Assembly (NCBI GenBank): GCA_934169535.1
Contig: CAKPOC010000009.1
Coordinates: 1 to 24,499, forward strand
DNA: 24,499 nucleotides
Source of the DNA: an uncultured Clostridia bacterium
Lineage (GTDB): Bacteria; Bacillota; Clostridia; TANB77; CAG-508
Direction of reading: 5' to 3'
In this document: piece by piece, positions 1-7,580 of the stretch
How positions within the stretch are numbered: position 1 is the stretch's first letter
How the letters are laid out: each line of letters starts with the position of its first letter
Program-made: the position numbers and the translations under genes
The notes under the pieces: generated by a model
What the model saw: only the letters and a program-made list of their open reading frames with translations
The model's database searches: none
What the model was told of the DNA's origin: nothing

Positions 1-600
1 TTCTTCATCTATATGAAGTCGTCCTGCGGTATCTAATATAATTACATCATTTAATTTTGAATAAGCTTCAGATATTGCTTGTTTTGCTATACGCACTACA
101 TCTTTTGAGTTTTCATTTGCAAATACTGGAATATTTAATTGGCTACCTACTACTTGTAATTGCTTTATAGCTGCTGGTCTGTATACATCACATGCAACTA
201 ATAGTGGCTTTTTACCTTCTTTTCTAAGAAGATTTGCAAGTTTTCCTGCTGTTGTTGTTTTTCCAGAACCTTGAAGTCCCACTAACATTATTATTGTTGG
301 TGGATTTGGACTAAAGTTTATTCTGCTTTCTGTTCCACCCAATAATTCGATTAATTCGTCTTTTACAATTTTAACAACTTGTTGTCCAGGAGTTAAAGAT
401 TTTAAAACATCTTGACCTAAAGCTTTTTCTTGTATGCTTGCTGTAAACTCTTTTACTATTTTGTAGTTTACATCTGCATCTAAAAGTGCAAGTTTAACTT
501 CTCTTAACATTTCTTTTAAGTCAGATTCTGTTATTCTTGATTTTCCTCTTAATTTTCTTGTAAAATCTTGTAGCTTACTAGATAATCCTTCAAATGCCAT
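1..600 (-). CDS. ffh: Signal recognition particle protein Ffh (3' end outside window)
   Basis: GTPase subunit of the signal recognition particle, which binds signal sequences of nascent membrane and secreted proteins and docks with FtsY. The first 200 codons are present; the reading frame is open to the window's left edge. Visible parts are the N-domain helical bundle (about residues 1-95), the P-loop G1 motif GLQGSGKTT (108-116), the DVYRPAA motif (138-144) and the G3 motif DTAGRLH (190-196). The C-terminal G-domain and methionine-rich M-domain lie outside. The ATG is preceded by an AAGGAG ribosome binding site. It lies 19 nt after ylxM, the usual Firmicutes arrangement, and is presumably co-transcribed from the promoter upstream of ylxM. 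Confidence 0.97.
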   Translation of the reverse strand, partial: MAFEGLSSKLQDFTRKLRGKSRITESDLKEMLREVKLALLDADVNYKIVKEFTASIQEKALGQDVLKSLTPGQQVVKIVKDELIELLGGTESRINFSPNPPTIIMLVGLQGSGKTTTAGKLANLLRKEGKKPLLVACDVYRPAAIKQLQVVGSQLNIPVFANENSKDVVRIAKQAISEAYSKLNDVIILDTAGRLHIDEE

Positions 601-619
601 ATTTAAAAATCTCCTTTTC

Positions 620-970
620 TTATGCGTTTAGCATTGTTAATTCTTTTTCTACATTCTTTAATATTCTTTCTACTTTTTTATCAGATGAATTATCTGTTAT
701 TTTACTTAATTCTAAAAGAATATTTTGAATTTGTTTTTCAGTTTCTAAATGCTTTTTCATAATTCCTAGCTTTTCTTCGTATTCTAAAAGCTTTGTTTCT
801 CCCTTCTTTACAATGTCATTAACAGCCTGCCTTGTAGTATTATTGTTTTCGGCAATTTCAGTCAAAGATAAGTCTTGATTTACATAGTCATTTATAACAT
901 CCTTTTGTTTTTTTGTTAAAAGATTTCCATATATATCACATAGCATACCAAGCTTTATTTTTTTTTCCAT
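620..970 (-). CDS. ylxM: YlxM-family putative helix-turn-helix protein
   Basis: Small DNA-binding-like protein of 116 aa, the usual length for the YlxM/UPF0122 family. Residues about 20-60 (KQKDVINDYVNQDLSLTEIA and the following TTRQAVND) form a sigma-70 region-4-like helix-turn-helix; the C-terminal half is a charged amphipathic helix, probably coiled coil. The family is genetically linked to ffh and is thought to act on SRP operon expression or SRP function, but its exact role is not settled. It is the first gene of the ylxM-ffh transcript, with promoter elements at 1020-1048 and an AAGGAAGT ribosome binding site just before the ATG. Confidence 0.93.
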   Translation of the reverse strand: MEKKIKLGMLCDIYGNLLTKKQKDVINDYVNQDLSLTEIAENNNTTRQAVNDIVKKGETKLLEYEEKLGIMKKHLETEKQIQNILLELSKITDNSSDKKVERILKNVEKELTMLNA

Positions 971-1019
971 AAAATTACTTCCTTTTAATATTACTATACT
1001 GTTTTTGTAATGCTATACT

Positions 1020-1048
1020 ACTTTACCATATTTTTAAGATTCTGTCAA
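1020..1048 (-). promoter_or_regulatory. SigA-type promoter for ylxM-ffh
   Basis: On the minus strand a perfect TTGACA (1043-1048) and a TAAAGT -10 element (1020-1025) are separated by exactly 17 nt. Predicted transcription starts near 1013, about 40 nt before the ylxM ATG. The -35 match is exact; the -10 matches at four of six positions. Confidence 0.65.
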
Positions 1049-1125
1049 GCTTTTTTGCTTTATTTTTTTACGAAAAAAGAACCTGATATAATAATACCAA
1101 GTCCCTGCCAGGAATGTTGTTAAGT

Positions 1126-1716
1126 TTATTCAATTGATAATGAAATTTCAAATTCTTCTTCTACTTTTTCTAGTAGTATTGGGTATAATTCACAAAACGC
1201 ATGAATTAATTGATATTGGACTTTTTGAGAAATTTCTCTATTCTGTATAGGTTTTGCAAATGCTCTATTTTCATATTGAAAAATTTTTTCTTCAATATCA
1301 TATTCAATTTTAACATTACCACCTTTTGCAGTTACTTGTAATGTATTTCCATATTTATTAAAACATCCAATAAAGAAAGTATTATGTGGTATTGTATCTT
1401 TAAATTCATATTTGTGCAAAATTATAACTCTATACAATGAATTTTTGCTCACTACTTCTGTGCCTGATTTTATTTCTAAAAAAGATGTTCCGTCTGTGCC
1501 CATATATTTAACCCATTCAGGTAAATCTTCTGCATAAATGTTACGCATTGCATACTGTAGTGTGTCTAGCAGTTCGTCCACTTTGTAGCTTTTTAGCCTT
1601 GCTTCTTCTTCTTTTATTAGTTCTTCCACTGGTTTCTTCATATTTTCAATATAAGTTTTTTCGTGTTCCTCTACTAACCTCCGTAAATCCGAGCTTGATT
1701 TTACCTTTTCATTCAT
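1126..1716 (-). CDS. Hypothetical protein, 196 aa
   Basis: I do not recognise this protein. It starts at an ATG with a strong AGGAGGG ribosome binding site 10 nt upstream. Residues 1-60 are highly charged and probably helical (many E and K, with an EELIKEEEARLKSYK stretch). The remainder mixes short beta-like segments (residues about 90-145) with a C-terminal helix ending in acidic residues. There is no signal peptide or membrane segment, so it is probably cytoplasmic. It is monocistronic: its own promoter lies at 1784-1812 and it is separated from xerD by that gene's terminator. No clear hairpin plus U-run was found in the 155 nt between its stop and ylxM. Confidence 0.8.
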   Translation of the reverse strand: MNEKVKSSSDLRRLVEEHEKTYIENMKKPVEELIKEEEARLKSYKVDELLDTLQYAMRNIYAEDLPEWVKYMGTDGTSFLEIKSGTEVVSKNSLYRVIILHKYEFKDTIPHNTFFIGCFNKYGNTLQVTAKGGNVKIEYDIEEKIFQYENRAFAKPIQNREISQKVQYQLIHAFCELYPILLEKVEEEFEISLSIE

Positions 1717-1783
1717 CTAGTTTAGCCCTCCTAAGAACATATTTGCTCTTCTTTTCCTGGCTATATATTAACTTAACATAATT

Positions 1784-1812
1784 ATAATAACACATATCAT
1801 CACTTTTTTCAA
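1784..1812 (-). promoter_or_regulatory. SigA-type promoter for the 196-aa hypothetical gene
   Basis: Minus-strand TTGAAA (1807-1812) and TATTAT (1784-1789) with a 17-nt spacer. A TATAAT overlaps a few bases further downstream but with a poorer spacing of 20 nt. It lies just after the xerD terminator, so the gene to its left is an independent transcription unit. Confidence 0.6.
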
Positions 1813-1826
1813 GCATTTTGCATTAT

Positions 1827-1859
1827 AAAAAAAACACAAATACTAAATAAGTACTTGTG
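1827..1859 (-). terminator. Intrinsic terminator after xerD
   Basis: A 9-bp stem with arms 1851-1859 and 1835-1843, containing one G-U pair on the minus strand and a 7-nt loop, is followed by eight U residues (1827-1834). It starts 9 nt after the xerD stop codon and closes the five-gene cluster. Confidence 0.85.
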
Positions 1860-1867
1860 CTAATATA

Positions 1868-2749
1868 TTATGCCCTTGGATGAGCTTTTTTATATTCATT
1901 TTTTATTCCCATATCTTGAAATTGCATATACACTTGTGTTGATGATATGTCAGAATGGCCTAACATTATTTGTATTGCTTTTAAATCTGCACCATTTTGC
2001 AATAAATGTGTTGCAAAAGAATGTCTTAAGATATGTGGTGTTATTTCTTTATTTATATGGGCTTGTTCTTTGTAAAATTTAACTATTTTCCAAAATCCTT
2101 GGCGCGTTAGCCTTGTTCCATTTACATTAACAAATAAAGCTTCTTCTGTTTCACTTTTAATTAAGTAAGGTCTTGCTTCTTCTATGTATTCCTTTAATGC
2201 TTTTAATGACATTGAACCAAGTGGAATATTTCTTGATTTATTCTTACCTTTGCAAACAACATATCCTTCATCTAATTTTACATCTTCCATATTTAAAGAT
2301 ATCATTTCAGTAACTCTCATTCCTGTTGCATAAGCAAATTCTAACATTGCCTTATCCCTTGTTCCTTTTAAATCAACATCTTTAGGTTGGTCTAGTAAAA
2401 GTTCTACTTCCTTTGATGTTAAAATACTAGGCATTTTTTTCTCTACCTTGGGTGATTCTATTGTCATTGTTGGGTCTTTTCTTATTTTTTTATTTCTTAC
2501 TAAAAATTGATAAAAAGATCTTGTAGAGGCCAAATTTCTTGATATTGTTGATTCCTTTTTATTTTCATTTCTCAAATGTTCCATATAATGAATAATTGTT
2601 TCTTCTGTTGCTTTTAAGTAGTTAATTTTATTTTCATCTACGTACTTTTCATATTGTTCAATGTCTCTTCTGTAAGATTGTAATGTGTTATCTGATAATT
2701 TTTTATCATTTTTAAGAAAATCTAAAAAAAGTTTTATTTGTTTTTCCAT
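1868..2749 (-). CDS. xerD: Site-specific tyrosine recombinase XerD
   Basis: Tyrosine recombinase of 293 aa that, with XerC, resolves chromosome dimers at dif. The N-terminal SAM-like core-binding domain covers residues about 1-90 and the catalytic domain about 105-290. The catalytic set is complete: R145 (ATGMRVTE), K169, H239 and R242 (HILRHSFATHLLQNGA), H265 (LGHSDI) and Y274 (STQVYMQ). Length, motifs and position after spoIIM favour the housekeeping recombinase over a phage integrase; a XerC paralogue of similar length cannot be excluded without the rest of the genome. The ATG has a GGGGAG ribosome binding site. The 133-nt upstream gap carries two inverted repeats and a TATAAT, so it may have its own promoter inside the operon. 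Confidence 0.95.
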   Translation of the reverse strand: MEKQIKLFLDFLKNDKKLSDNTLQSYRRDIEQYEKYVDENKINYLKATEETIIHYMEHLRNENKKESTISRNLASTRSFYQFLVRNKKIRKDPTMTIESPKVEKKMPSILTSKEVELLLDQPKDVDLKGTRDKAMLEFAYATGMRVTEMISLNMEDVKLDEGYVVCKGKNKSRNIPLGSMSLKALKEYIEEARPYLIKSETEEALFVNVNGTRLTRQGFWKIVKFYKEQAHINKEITPHILRHSFATHLLQNGADLKAIQIMLGHSDISSTQVYMQFQDMGIKNEYKKAHPRA

Positions 2750-2780
2750 TTGAACTCCCCTATCTTGTAAAATTATAAAG

Positions 2781-2817
2781 TATGTAAAATTTACATAACT
2801 TAACTGTACTAAGTTAT
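2781..2817. repeat. Two overlapping inverted repeats upstream of xerD
   Basis: The first is a 17-bp palindrome, TATGTAAA-A-TTTACATA, at 2781-2797. The second is ATAACTTA and TAAGTTAT (2795-2802 and 2810-2817) around a 7-nt spacer. The two share 3 bp. A minus-strand TATAAT lies immediately downstream, so the palindromes would sit in the spacer and -35 region of an xerD promoter, where operators often lie. No regulator is identified. Confidence 0.5.
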
Positions 2818-2882
2818 ATCAAAATATTTCCAAAATGTAAAGAGATTTTCACAAAATTCTACATTTTTTATCATTATTTTCT

Positions 2883-3527
2883 TTATAATTTTTTTAGAAG
2901 CTGCTGCATAATTCCTCCTGATACATAGCTTTCAATAATTGTTCCTATAAATATAAAAATTAAAATGAGCAATGAAAAAATTGTGTGCTTTATCATGTTT
3001 ATTTTTATATCTTCTTTTTTCCTTTCTTGCATTATTTTTTTATGTAATTTAATTCCGCTAAGTGCTTCTGCAAAATATGAAGGAATATAGATTAAATTTT
3101 GCAAAAACAATACTCCTAAAACGAATAACAGCCCATTCCAAAATCCTAAACTTCCTACAACTGCACTTACTGTGTATCCTAAGGCAAAACCTCTATACCC
3201 AATAAATCCATAAATAATAGGAGTTCCAATTATCATGCATCCTAATAGCCATAAAAAAGTAAAGCTTAAAAAATTACTTTTTATTGATGCCTTTAAAATT
3301 GATAAATTTGAAACTTCATATTCTTCACTATTAATTTTGTTGTTAAAACTTTTTATATATTCACTTGCGTTTTTCTTTTCCTGCTGGCTCATATTATTTA
3401 CAAACATAACACCTAATATTAACCCTATAAAAAATATAATAGTTAATATTAGGTATGTTTTTAAATTATTCTCAATATGAGTTATTATTATCTCTTTTAT
3501 TCCACTTTTTCTATAAGTTCTTCTCAA
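2883..3527 (-). CDS. spoIIM: Stage II sporulation protein M
   Basis: Integral membrane protein of the SpoIID-SpoIIM-SpoIIP engulfment machinery, which helps the mother cell membrane migrate around the forespore. The 214-aa product has a basic N-terminus and about five hydrophobic segments (residues about 24-44, 88-108, 112-130, 131-150 and 183-203), with the conserved helix-rich core TFLWLLGCMIIGTPIIYGF. Translation appears to start at TTG (3525-3527), 8 nt after a GAGAGG ribosome binding site; no in-frame ATG has a comparable signal nearby. Location next to xerD is a known Firmicutes arrangement. Its presence shows that the organism, or a recent ancestor, can form endospores. Confidence 0.93.
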   Translation of the reverse strand: MRRTYRKSGIKEIIITHIENNLKTYLILTIIFFIGLILGVMFVNNMSQQEKKNASEYIKSFNNKINSEEYEVSNLSILKASIKSNFLSFTFLWLLGCMIIGTPIIYGFIGYRGFALGYTVSAVVGSLGFWNGLLFVLGVLFLQNLIYIPSYFAEALSGIKLHKKIMQERKKEDIKINMIKHTIFSLLILIFIFIGTIIESYVSGGIMQQLLKKL

Positions 3528-3597
3528 AATTATAACCTCTCTTTTGAAATGTTTCTACATAATGTCTATTCAATAATTTTAAGATTAGAACTTGTTT

Positions 3598-4791
3598 TTA
3601 TTCTGCAGATACTTTGCCGTAAACTCCGCCTCCACCTGCATGAATACTTAATTTCCCGCTTCTTGCTAGAATTATTTCATTTGCAATTTTTTCTCCTACA
3701 ACCGCTTCTATATCATCTTTTCCTACTTTGTGCAAAATTTCCATTTCTGTTCCAAAATGAGCTAAAAGCTTATCTATTGTTTTGCTTCCAAGACCTGGTA
3801 TAAAGTTTAATGGCACTTGATAAATATATTCTGGCCTTCCTTTAGGGCTTATGCTTTTTTCTTTATCTTTTATAAGATTTATTCTATCAAAAACTCCAAA
3901 AGTAACTTTGCTGCTTCCACAATATGGGCATACTTCTACTGGTCTTTTTGTTTCTATAACTTTGTTACATTCGTCGCAAAAAGTTCTATGATATTTCCCA
4001 AGCTTTGGATCTAGTCCATAATTGCATAATACTTTCCTTCCATCTTCATTTTTTAAAGCTTTTATTACCTCTTTATAACTAATGTCTTCAACTTGCATTT
4101 TATTATATTCTCGTGCTATTTTAGGAAGTGAATGAGCATCTGAATTTGTTACAAAAGTTTTTGGCTCTAATTCGGAAATCATATCTGCCAAATTTGTGTC
4201 TGCACTTAAGCCTAATTCTATTGCAAAAATTTTATCAAACTTTTCTTTAAAGATTTCTTTCATTCTATCAGTGCAATTTCCATAATAGCTTTTAAATGGA
4301 GTAAAGCAATGTGCTGGAATTAAGACTCCGTTATATTTTTCTACAATATCTATTAAATCATAACCTGATAAGTCAGTTCTTTGAGTGCTTAGTGTTATGT
4401 TTTTTAGGTGATGACTTAATTCATTTGAAAATCCTTTTATATCCGCTAAATGTGGGAAAAAGCAAACATTATGAGCTGCTCCTTTTTTGCCATTTCTTGA
4501 AATTTCTGATGTTTCTACTTCGCTTCCAAGTAATATGCAAACTTTGTCTTTATAAATTATTCCACCATCTTCTATTTCGTAAGCTTCGCCTGTTTTTAAA
4601 AATTCTTCAATATCTTCTATTACATAGGGAGATGCACAATCTATAATTCCTACAACATTTATTCCTTTTCTGTTTGCACATTCCTTTGCTATGTTTGCAA
4701 AATTTAAGCTTCTTGCTGCTGTTATTTTTATTGGCTTTCCATTATTACTCCTTCCTATGTGTACATGTAAATCTGCAAATATTTCTTCCAT
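3598..4791 (-). CDS. EndoQ-type PHP-domain endonuclease
   Basis: A 397-aa PHP-domain protein resembling endonuclease Q, which nicks DNA 5' of deaminated bases such as deoxyuridine and deoxyinosine. Features in order: metal-binding FADLHVHIGRS (residues 5-15); GSEVETSE (about 89-96); AHNVCFFPH (about 105-113); PAHCF (about 159-163); TNSDAHSLPK (about 215-224), whose SDAH is a typical PHP ligand motif; a four-cysteine zinc ribbon with CDEC and CPYC pairs (about 272-292); and a C-terminal helix-hairpin-helix-like region FIPGLGSKTIDKLLAHFG. The family is best known in archaea with a scattered bacterial set, so the substrate is inferred. It starts with GAGGTG 11 nt after the previous gene and shares its transcript. 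Confidence 0.85.
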   Translation of the reverse strand: MEEIFADLHVHIGRSNNGKPIKITAARSLNFANIAKECANRKGINVVGIIDCASPYVIEDIEEFLKTGEAYEIEDGGIIYKDKVCILLGSEVETSEISRNGKKGAAHNVCFFPHLADIKGFSNELSHHLKNITLSTQRTDLSGYDLIDIVEKYNGVLIPAHCFTPFKSYYGNCTDRMKEIFKEKFDKIFAIELGLSADTNLADMISELEPKTFVTNSDAHSLPKIAREYNKMQVEDISYKEVIKALKNEDGRKVLCNYGLDPKLGKYHRTFCDECNKVIETKRPVEVCPYCGSSKVTFGVFDRINLIKDKEKSISPKGRPEYIYQVPLNFIPGLGSKTIDKLLAHFGTEMEILHKVGKDDIEAVVGEKIANEIILARSGKLSIHAGGGGVYGKVSAE

Positions 4792-4802
4792 CTTTCACCT
4801 CT

Positions 4803-5087
4803 CTAGTTTTCTTCATATCTATCTTTAAACCAGCTCTCGTATACTGTATTTCTTTCTTCTTCGCTTTCTTCTATTCTTTCTACATCATTTGAAATTTTCT
4901 TAGCATCTACTAATTCTTGAAGTTTTATTCCGTTTGCTCTTCCATTTGCAATATTATAAATTTGGTCCGAACTTCTTATTATCCCTGCAAGAGTTGTTTT
5001 TTCATTTAAAATATTGTTCTCTCGTGCTGTCATTGTAATAATTCCTAAAGTATTTGGAATTATTACATCATCATCAATTAGGCTCAT
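4803..5087 (-). CDS. Small acidic hypothetical protein, 94 aa
   Basis: I do not recognise this protein with confidence. Residues 1-60 look folded, with alternating hydrophobic beta segments (DDVIIPNTLGIITMT, TTLAGIIRSS) and a short NGRANGIKL motif. This is a loose resemblance to the small RemA/RemB-type regulators that I would not rely on. Residues 65-94 are strongly acidic (ERIEESEEER). There is no membrane segment. Its ATG overlaps the stop codon of the upstream gene in an ATGA (5084-5087), so the two are translationally coupled and probably act together. Confidence 0.75.
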   Translation of the reverse strand: MSLIDDDVIIPNTLGIITMTARENNILNEKTTLAGIIRSSDQIYNIANGRANGIKLQELVDAKKISNDVERIEESEEERNTVYESWFKDRYEEN

Positions 5088-5629
5088 ACTTTTATTGCCT
5101 CCATTCTATTTATAAAATCTTTAAATTGTTCTAAATAAACGTTCTTCTTTCCTTTTAAATTTCTATATTCTATCAAAACTAGCGCTTCGTCTACTTTATA
5201 GCCAACTCTATCCGGTCTATCTAGTAACATTCCGCAAAACTGATCTATTATCTCCAATAAATCCGCTTCTGGTTCTCTTGGTTCTAAGCCGCTATGCCTG
5301 TTTATCTGTTCACAAACTCTGCAAAATTTTTTATCGAACCCTAAAGTTCTAAGATATTCTGCTCCTTCTTTTGCATATGTTTTTACCTTTGTCATATCTA
5401 TAAAATTTGCTGGTTTTTTACAGTTGCAAAGAAGATTTGCTGTAATTATAAAGTTTTCGTCAATTGTAGTTTTTGTATTATCTAAAAATAATTTTAAAAT
5501 TTGCGTTTTAAAAACAACAGAACTGTCAAAAAATATTGGTTGCCTTTTACTTAAATAATACATTATTTCCATTTTCTTTATCCAGTCTTTTTCTGACAAG
5601 ATATAATCTGCAAAAGTTTGGTTTATCAT
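5084..5629 (-). CDS. Degenerate HD-domain (HD-GYP-like) protein, probably non-catalytic
   Basis: A 181-aa cytoplasmic protein. From about residue 60 on it follows the layout of an HD-GYP phosphohydrolase domain: ITANLLCNCKK where HD-GYP proteins have a LLHDIGK-type motif, KEGAEYLRTLGF, a CEQINRHSG segment in place of the usual HHE, and ADLLEIIDQF followed by a DRPDRVGYKVDEAL segment like the conserved C-terminal DxxDALxxxRPY region. The His-Asp metal pair is replaced by Cys-Asn and only the last Asp is retained, so the domain should not bind metals in the usual way. This is pattern matching, not a search. First gene of the spoIIM-xerD cluster, with its own promoter and an AAAGGAC ribosome binding site. 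Confidence 0.75.
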   Translation of the reverse strand: MINQTFADYILSEKDWIKKMEIMYYLSKRQPIFFDSSVVFKTQILKLFLDNTKTTIDENFIITANLLCNCKKPANFIDMTKVKTYAKEGAEYLRTLGFDKKFCRVCEQINRHSGLEPREPEADLLEIIDQFCGMLLDRPDRVGYKVDEALVLIEYRNLKGKKNVYLEQFKDFINRMEAIKV

Positions 5630-5659
5630 ATTAGTAGTCCTTTCTTAGCATTTTTCTTG

Positions 5660-5688
5660 ATTATATTCTATAAAAAAATAGTTTTCAA
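5660..5688 (-). promoter_or_regulatory. SigA-type promoter for the HD-like/endoQ/spoIIM/xerD cluster
   Basis: Minus-strand TTGAAA (5683-5688) and perfect TATAAT (5660-5665) with a 17-nt spacer. It lies about 30 nt before the ATG of the first gene. A sporulation gene thus appears to sit downstream of a vegetative promoter. Confidence 0.75.
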
Positions 5689-5733
5689 TAAAAATACAAA
5701 AATGTAATTATTCTGTAATTTTCTTGAAAACTT

Positions 5734-6969
5734 TTAATTTGTAATAATTATGTTTTGTGTATAGTCTAAATTTGCTTTTGATTCTTCTTGATACCCCTCT
5801 GTAAAAACATTTGTTGCATATTTATCAATATCTAGCATTCTCTTTAAATTTTTATTGCTTTCTTTTTCTTCAAACTTTTTTACTGATGTTATAATTTTTA
5901 GTTTTGGGTTTTCTCTTGTTGCTCTAGAGATTAAGTCTTTTCCCTTTTGAGTAAAGCCTAAAACTCTAACATATGGAATTGCTTTTTTCGACATCTCCAT
6001 ATCTTGTTTTGTTATTCCTAATAAAGCATAAATTAAAATTCTTTGAATTCTTGTTTGTGTATATCGTTTAGACTTCACGCTATCTATTATTTGATTTATT
6101 GAATTTGTTTCATCTACCGCTTTTTTTATTGCATACTCTAGTCCTTCTGTTACATCTGGAAGATTTGCAATCTGCGAAATTGTCATTTTTCTTAGCTCAT
6201 ACACAATTTCTTTTTCAAAGCATTTTAGTCCAATAATAGGTCCTAAGTTATTGTAATCATTTGCTAAAATTTTGTAGCTACTTCTAGGAATTACTTTTTT
6301 TATTTCTTCAAATTCTCTATTCAATAATAACTTTCTAATGCCAGTACTACTTGCAAATTCATCAACAATTCGCTCTTCGTTGTAATATACCTTTTTTCTT
6401 TCTACCATAACAGGTTCTATATTGCACCTTTGTCTTTTTATTGATTTAAGATACTCTATCGCAAGTATATTATTAGGTGAATTTAAAATATTAGCATATC
6501 TTTTAATATCATTTAAGTACATTAAAATTGCGTTTTCTCTTGCCTTTGGATATGATATTCCTTTTGACAATTCGTGTGATAAAATAGTTAAATACTGCTT
6601 TGGCTCATCACAAAGCACATTTGCAATATTATTTAATGTTGATAGTTCTTTAGATTCTGCTCCAAATGAAAGCTCATCTACTATTTTTAGTTCATTTAGT
6701 ATTTTTATTGCTCCGCTTGCAAAATTTTCTGCACTTGATACAGCATAGATAGTTGGAAGCTCTATAACTAAATCCGCTCCACCACATATTGCCATATAAG
6801 CTTTTGACCATTTATTTACAATAGAAGGCTCTCCTCTTTGAGTAAAATTTCCAGAAATTACAGCTACTATACTTTCTGTTCCTGTTAATTCTTTAGTCCT
6901 CTGAATATGATAATAATGTCCATTATGAAATGGATTATATTCTGCTATAATTCCAGCAACTCTGCTCAT
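5734..6969 (-). CDS. tmcAL: tRNA(Met) cytidine acetate ligase
   Basis: A 411-aa enzyme (YlbM family) that makes N4-acetylcytidine at the wobble base of elongator tRNA-Met from acetate and ATP. The N-terminal nucleotidyltransferase fold shows AGIIAEYNPFHNGHYYHI with the HxGH-type motif at residues 15-18, SGNFTQRGEP (about 39-48) and a GGADLVIELP segment (about 68-77) with AVSSAENFASGAI after it. The downstream FASSTGIRK segment is also typical. The helical C-terminal region covers about 220-411. The ATG is preceded by AAGAAGGTG. It is transcribed divergently from rnhA and appears monocistronic. No convincing U-rich terminator follows it; a 9-bp inverted repeat with long spacing (AGTTTTCAA at 5681, TTGAAAACT at about 5723) overlaps the next promoter. 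Confidence 0.96.
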   Translation of the reverse strand: MSRVAGIIAEYNPFHNGHYYHIQRTKELTGTESIVAVISGNFTQRGEPSIVNKWSKAYMAICGGADLVIELPTIYAVSSAENFASGAIKILNELKIVDELSFGAESKELSTLNNIANVLCDEPKQYLTILSHELSKGISYPKARENAILMYLNDIKRYANILNSPNNILAIEYLKSIKRQRCNIEPVMVERKKVYYNEERIVDEFASSTGIRKLLLNREFEEIKKVIPRSSYKILANDYNNLGPIIGLKCFEKEIVYELRKMTISQIANLPDVTEGLEYAIKKAVDETNSINQIIDSVKSKRYTQTRIQRILIYALLGITKQDMEMSKKAIPYVRVLGFTQKGKDLISRATRENPKLKIITSVKKFEEKESNKNLKRMLDIDKYATNVFTEGYQEESKANLDYTQNIIITN

Positions 6970-7005
6970 TTTTTCACCTTCTTATCTTTTTATTTCATAT
7001 GTAAA

Positions 7006-7034
7006 ATAATATCACAAAATGACTTTATTTACAA
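7006..7034 (-). promoter_or_regulatory. Promoter for tmcAL
   Basis: Minus-strand TTGTAA (7029-7034) and TATTAT (7006-7011), 17-nt spacer. Its -35 element and upstream side lie inside the rnhA promoter on the other strand, so RNA polymerase binding to the two should be mutually exclusive or competitive. Confidence 0.6.
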
Positions 7035-7052
7035 TAAGTAATATGATATAAT
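7024..7052 (+). promoter_or_regulatory. Extended -10 promoter for rnhA
   Basis: A perfect TATAAT at 7047-7052 with a TG one base upstream (7044-7045) forms an extended -10 element; the TTTATT at 7024-7029, 17 nt away, is a weak -35. Transcription would give a leader of about 85 nt before rnhA that contains the hairpin at 7116-7131. Confidence 0.6.
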
Positions 7053-7115
7053 GCAGAAAAAGTTAATATTGAAAAAAAATTATCTCACTTTTTTATATTT
7101 TTACTAGATTTCTTT

Positions 7116-7131
7116 GCCACATAACTGTGGC
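7116..7131 (+). other. Hairpin beside the rnhA ribosome binding site
   Basis: A perfect 6-bp stem (GCCACA and TGTGGC) with a TAAC tetraloop ends directly at the AGAAAGGAT ribosome binding site (7132-7140). It may be an mRNA-stabilising 5' stem or affect ribosome access. No U-run follows, so it is not a terminator. Confidence 0.5.
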
Positions 7132-7145
7132 AGAAAGGATATTAG

Positions 7146-7580
7146 ATGGAAGAAATTATTTTATATACTGATGGAGCTTGTTCTGGAAATCCTGGGCCTG
7201 GTGGTTGGGGTTCAATTTTAATTCTTGGACAAAACAGAAAAGAAATTTCAGGTGGAAGTCCTGCCACCACTAATAATATAATGGAGCTTACAGCTGTAAT
7301 TGAAGGCTTAAAAATGTTAAAAAGGCCTTGTAAAGTTCAAGTATACAGCGACAGTGCCTATGTCGTTAATGCCTTTTTACAAGGCTGGATTTATGGCTGG
7401 ATAAAAAGGAATTGGAAAACAGCAGGCGGAGATTCTGTAAAAAATAAAGAACTTTGGCAAGAACTTTATAGTCTTACCAAAATTCATGATGTTACCTTTA
7501 ACAAAGTTAAAGGTCATGCAAATGATGAGTTAAACAATAGATGCGATGAGCTCGCTCGTATGGAAAGAGATAAATTTTAA
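7146..7580 (+). CDS. rnhA: Ribonuclease HI
   Basis: A 144-aa enzyme that cuts the RNA strand of RNA-DNA hybrids, removing R-loops and primer RNA. The catalytic acidic residues are all visible: D9 (LYTDGACSGNPGPGG), E47 (NNIMELTA), D69 (VYSDSAYV) and D134 (NNRCDELAR), with the catalytic histidine H124 in KGHANDE. The basic-protrusion region WIYGWIKRNWKTAGG, used for hybrid binding in E. coli-type enzymes, is present. Length is typical of type 1 RNase H without a hybrid-binding N-terminal domain. It is the only gene between its promoter and the terminator immediately after the stop. Confidence 0.97.
   Translation: MEEIILYTDGACSGNPGPGGWGSILILGQNRKEISGGSPATTNNIMELTAVIEGLKMLKRPCKVQVYSDSAYVVNAFLQGWIYGWIKRNWKTAGGDSVKNKELWQELYSLTKIHDVTFNKVKGHANDELNNRCDELARMERDKF

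Noticed and set aside
1868..2749. Phage or integrative-element integrase
   Set aside because: Length, full XerD-type motif set and housekeeping neighbours fit XerD; there are no attachment repeats or mobile genes around it.
4803..5087. RemA/RemB-type biofilm regulator
   Set aside because: The beta-strand pattern is only loosely similar and the family's key motifs are not convincing.
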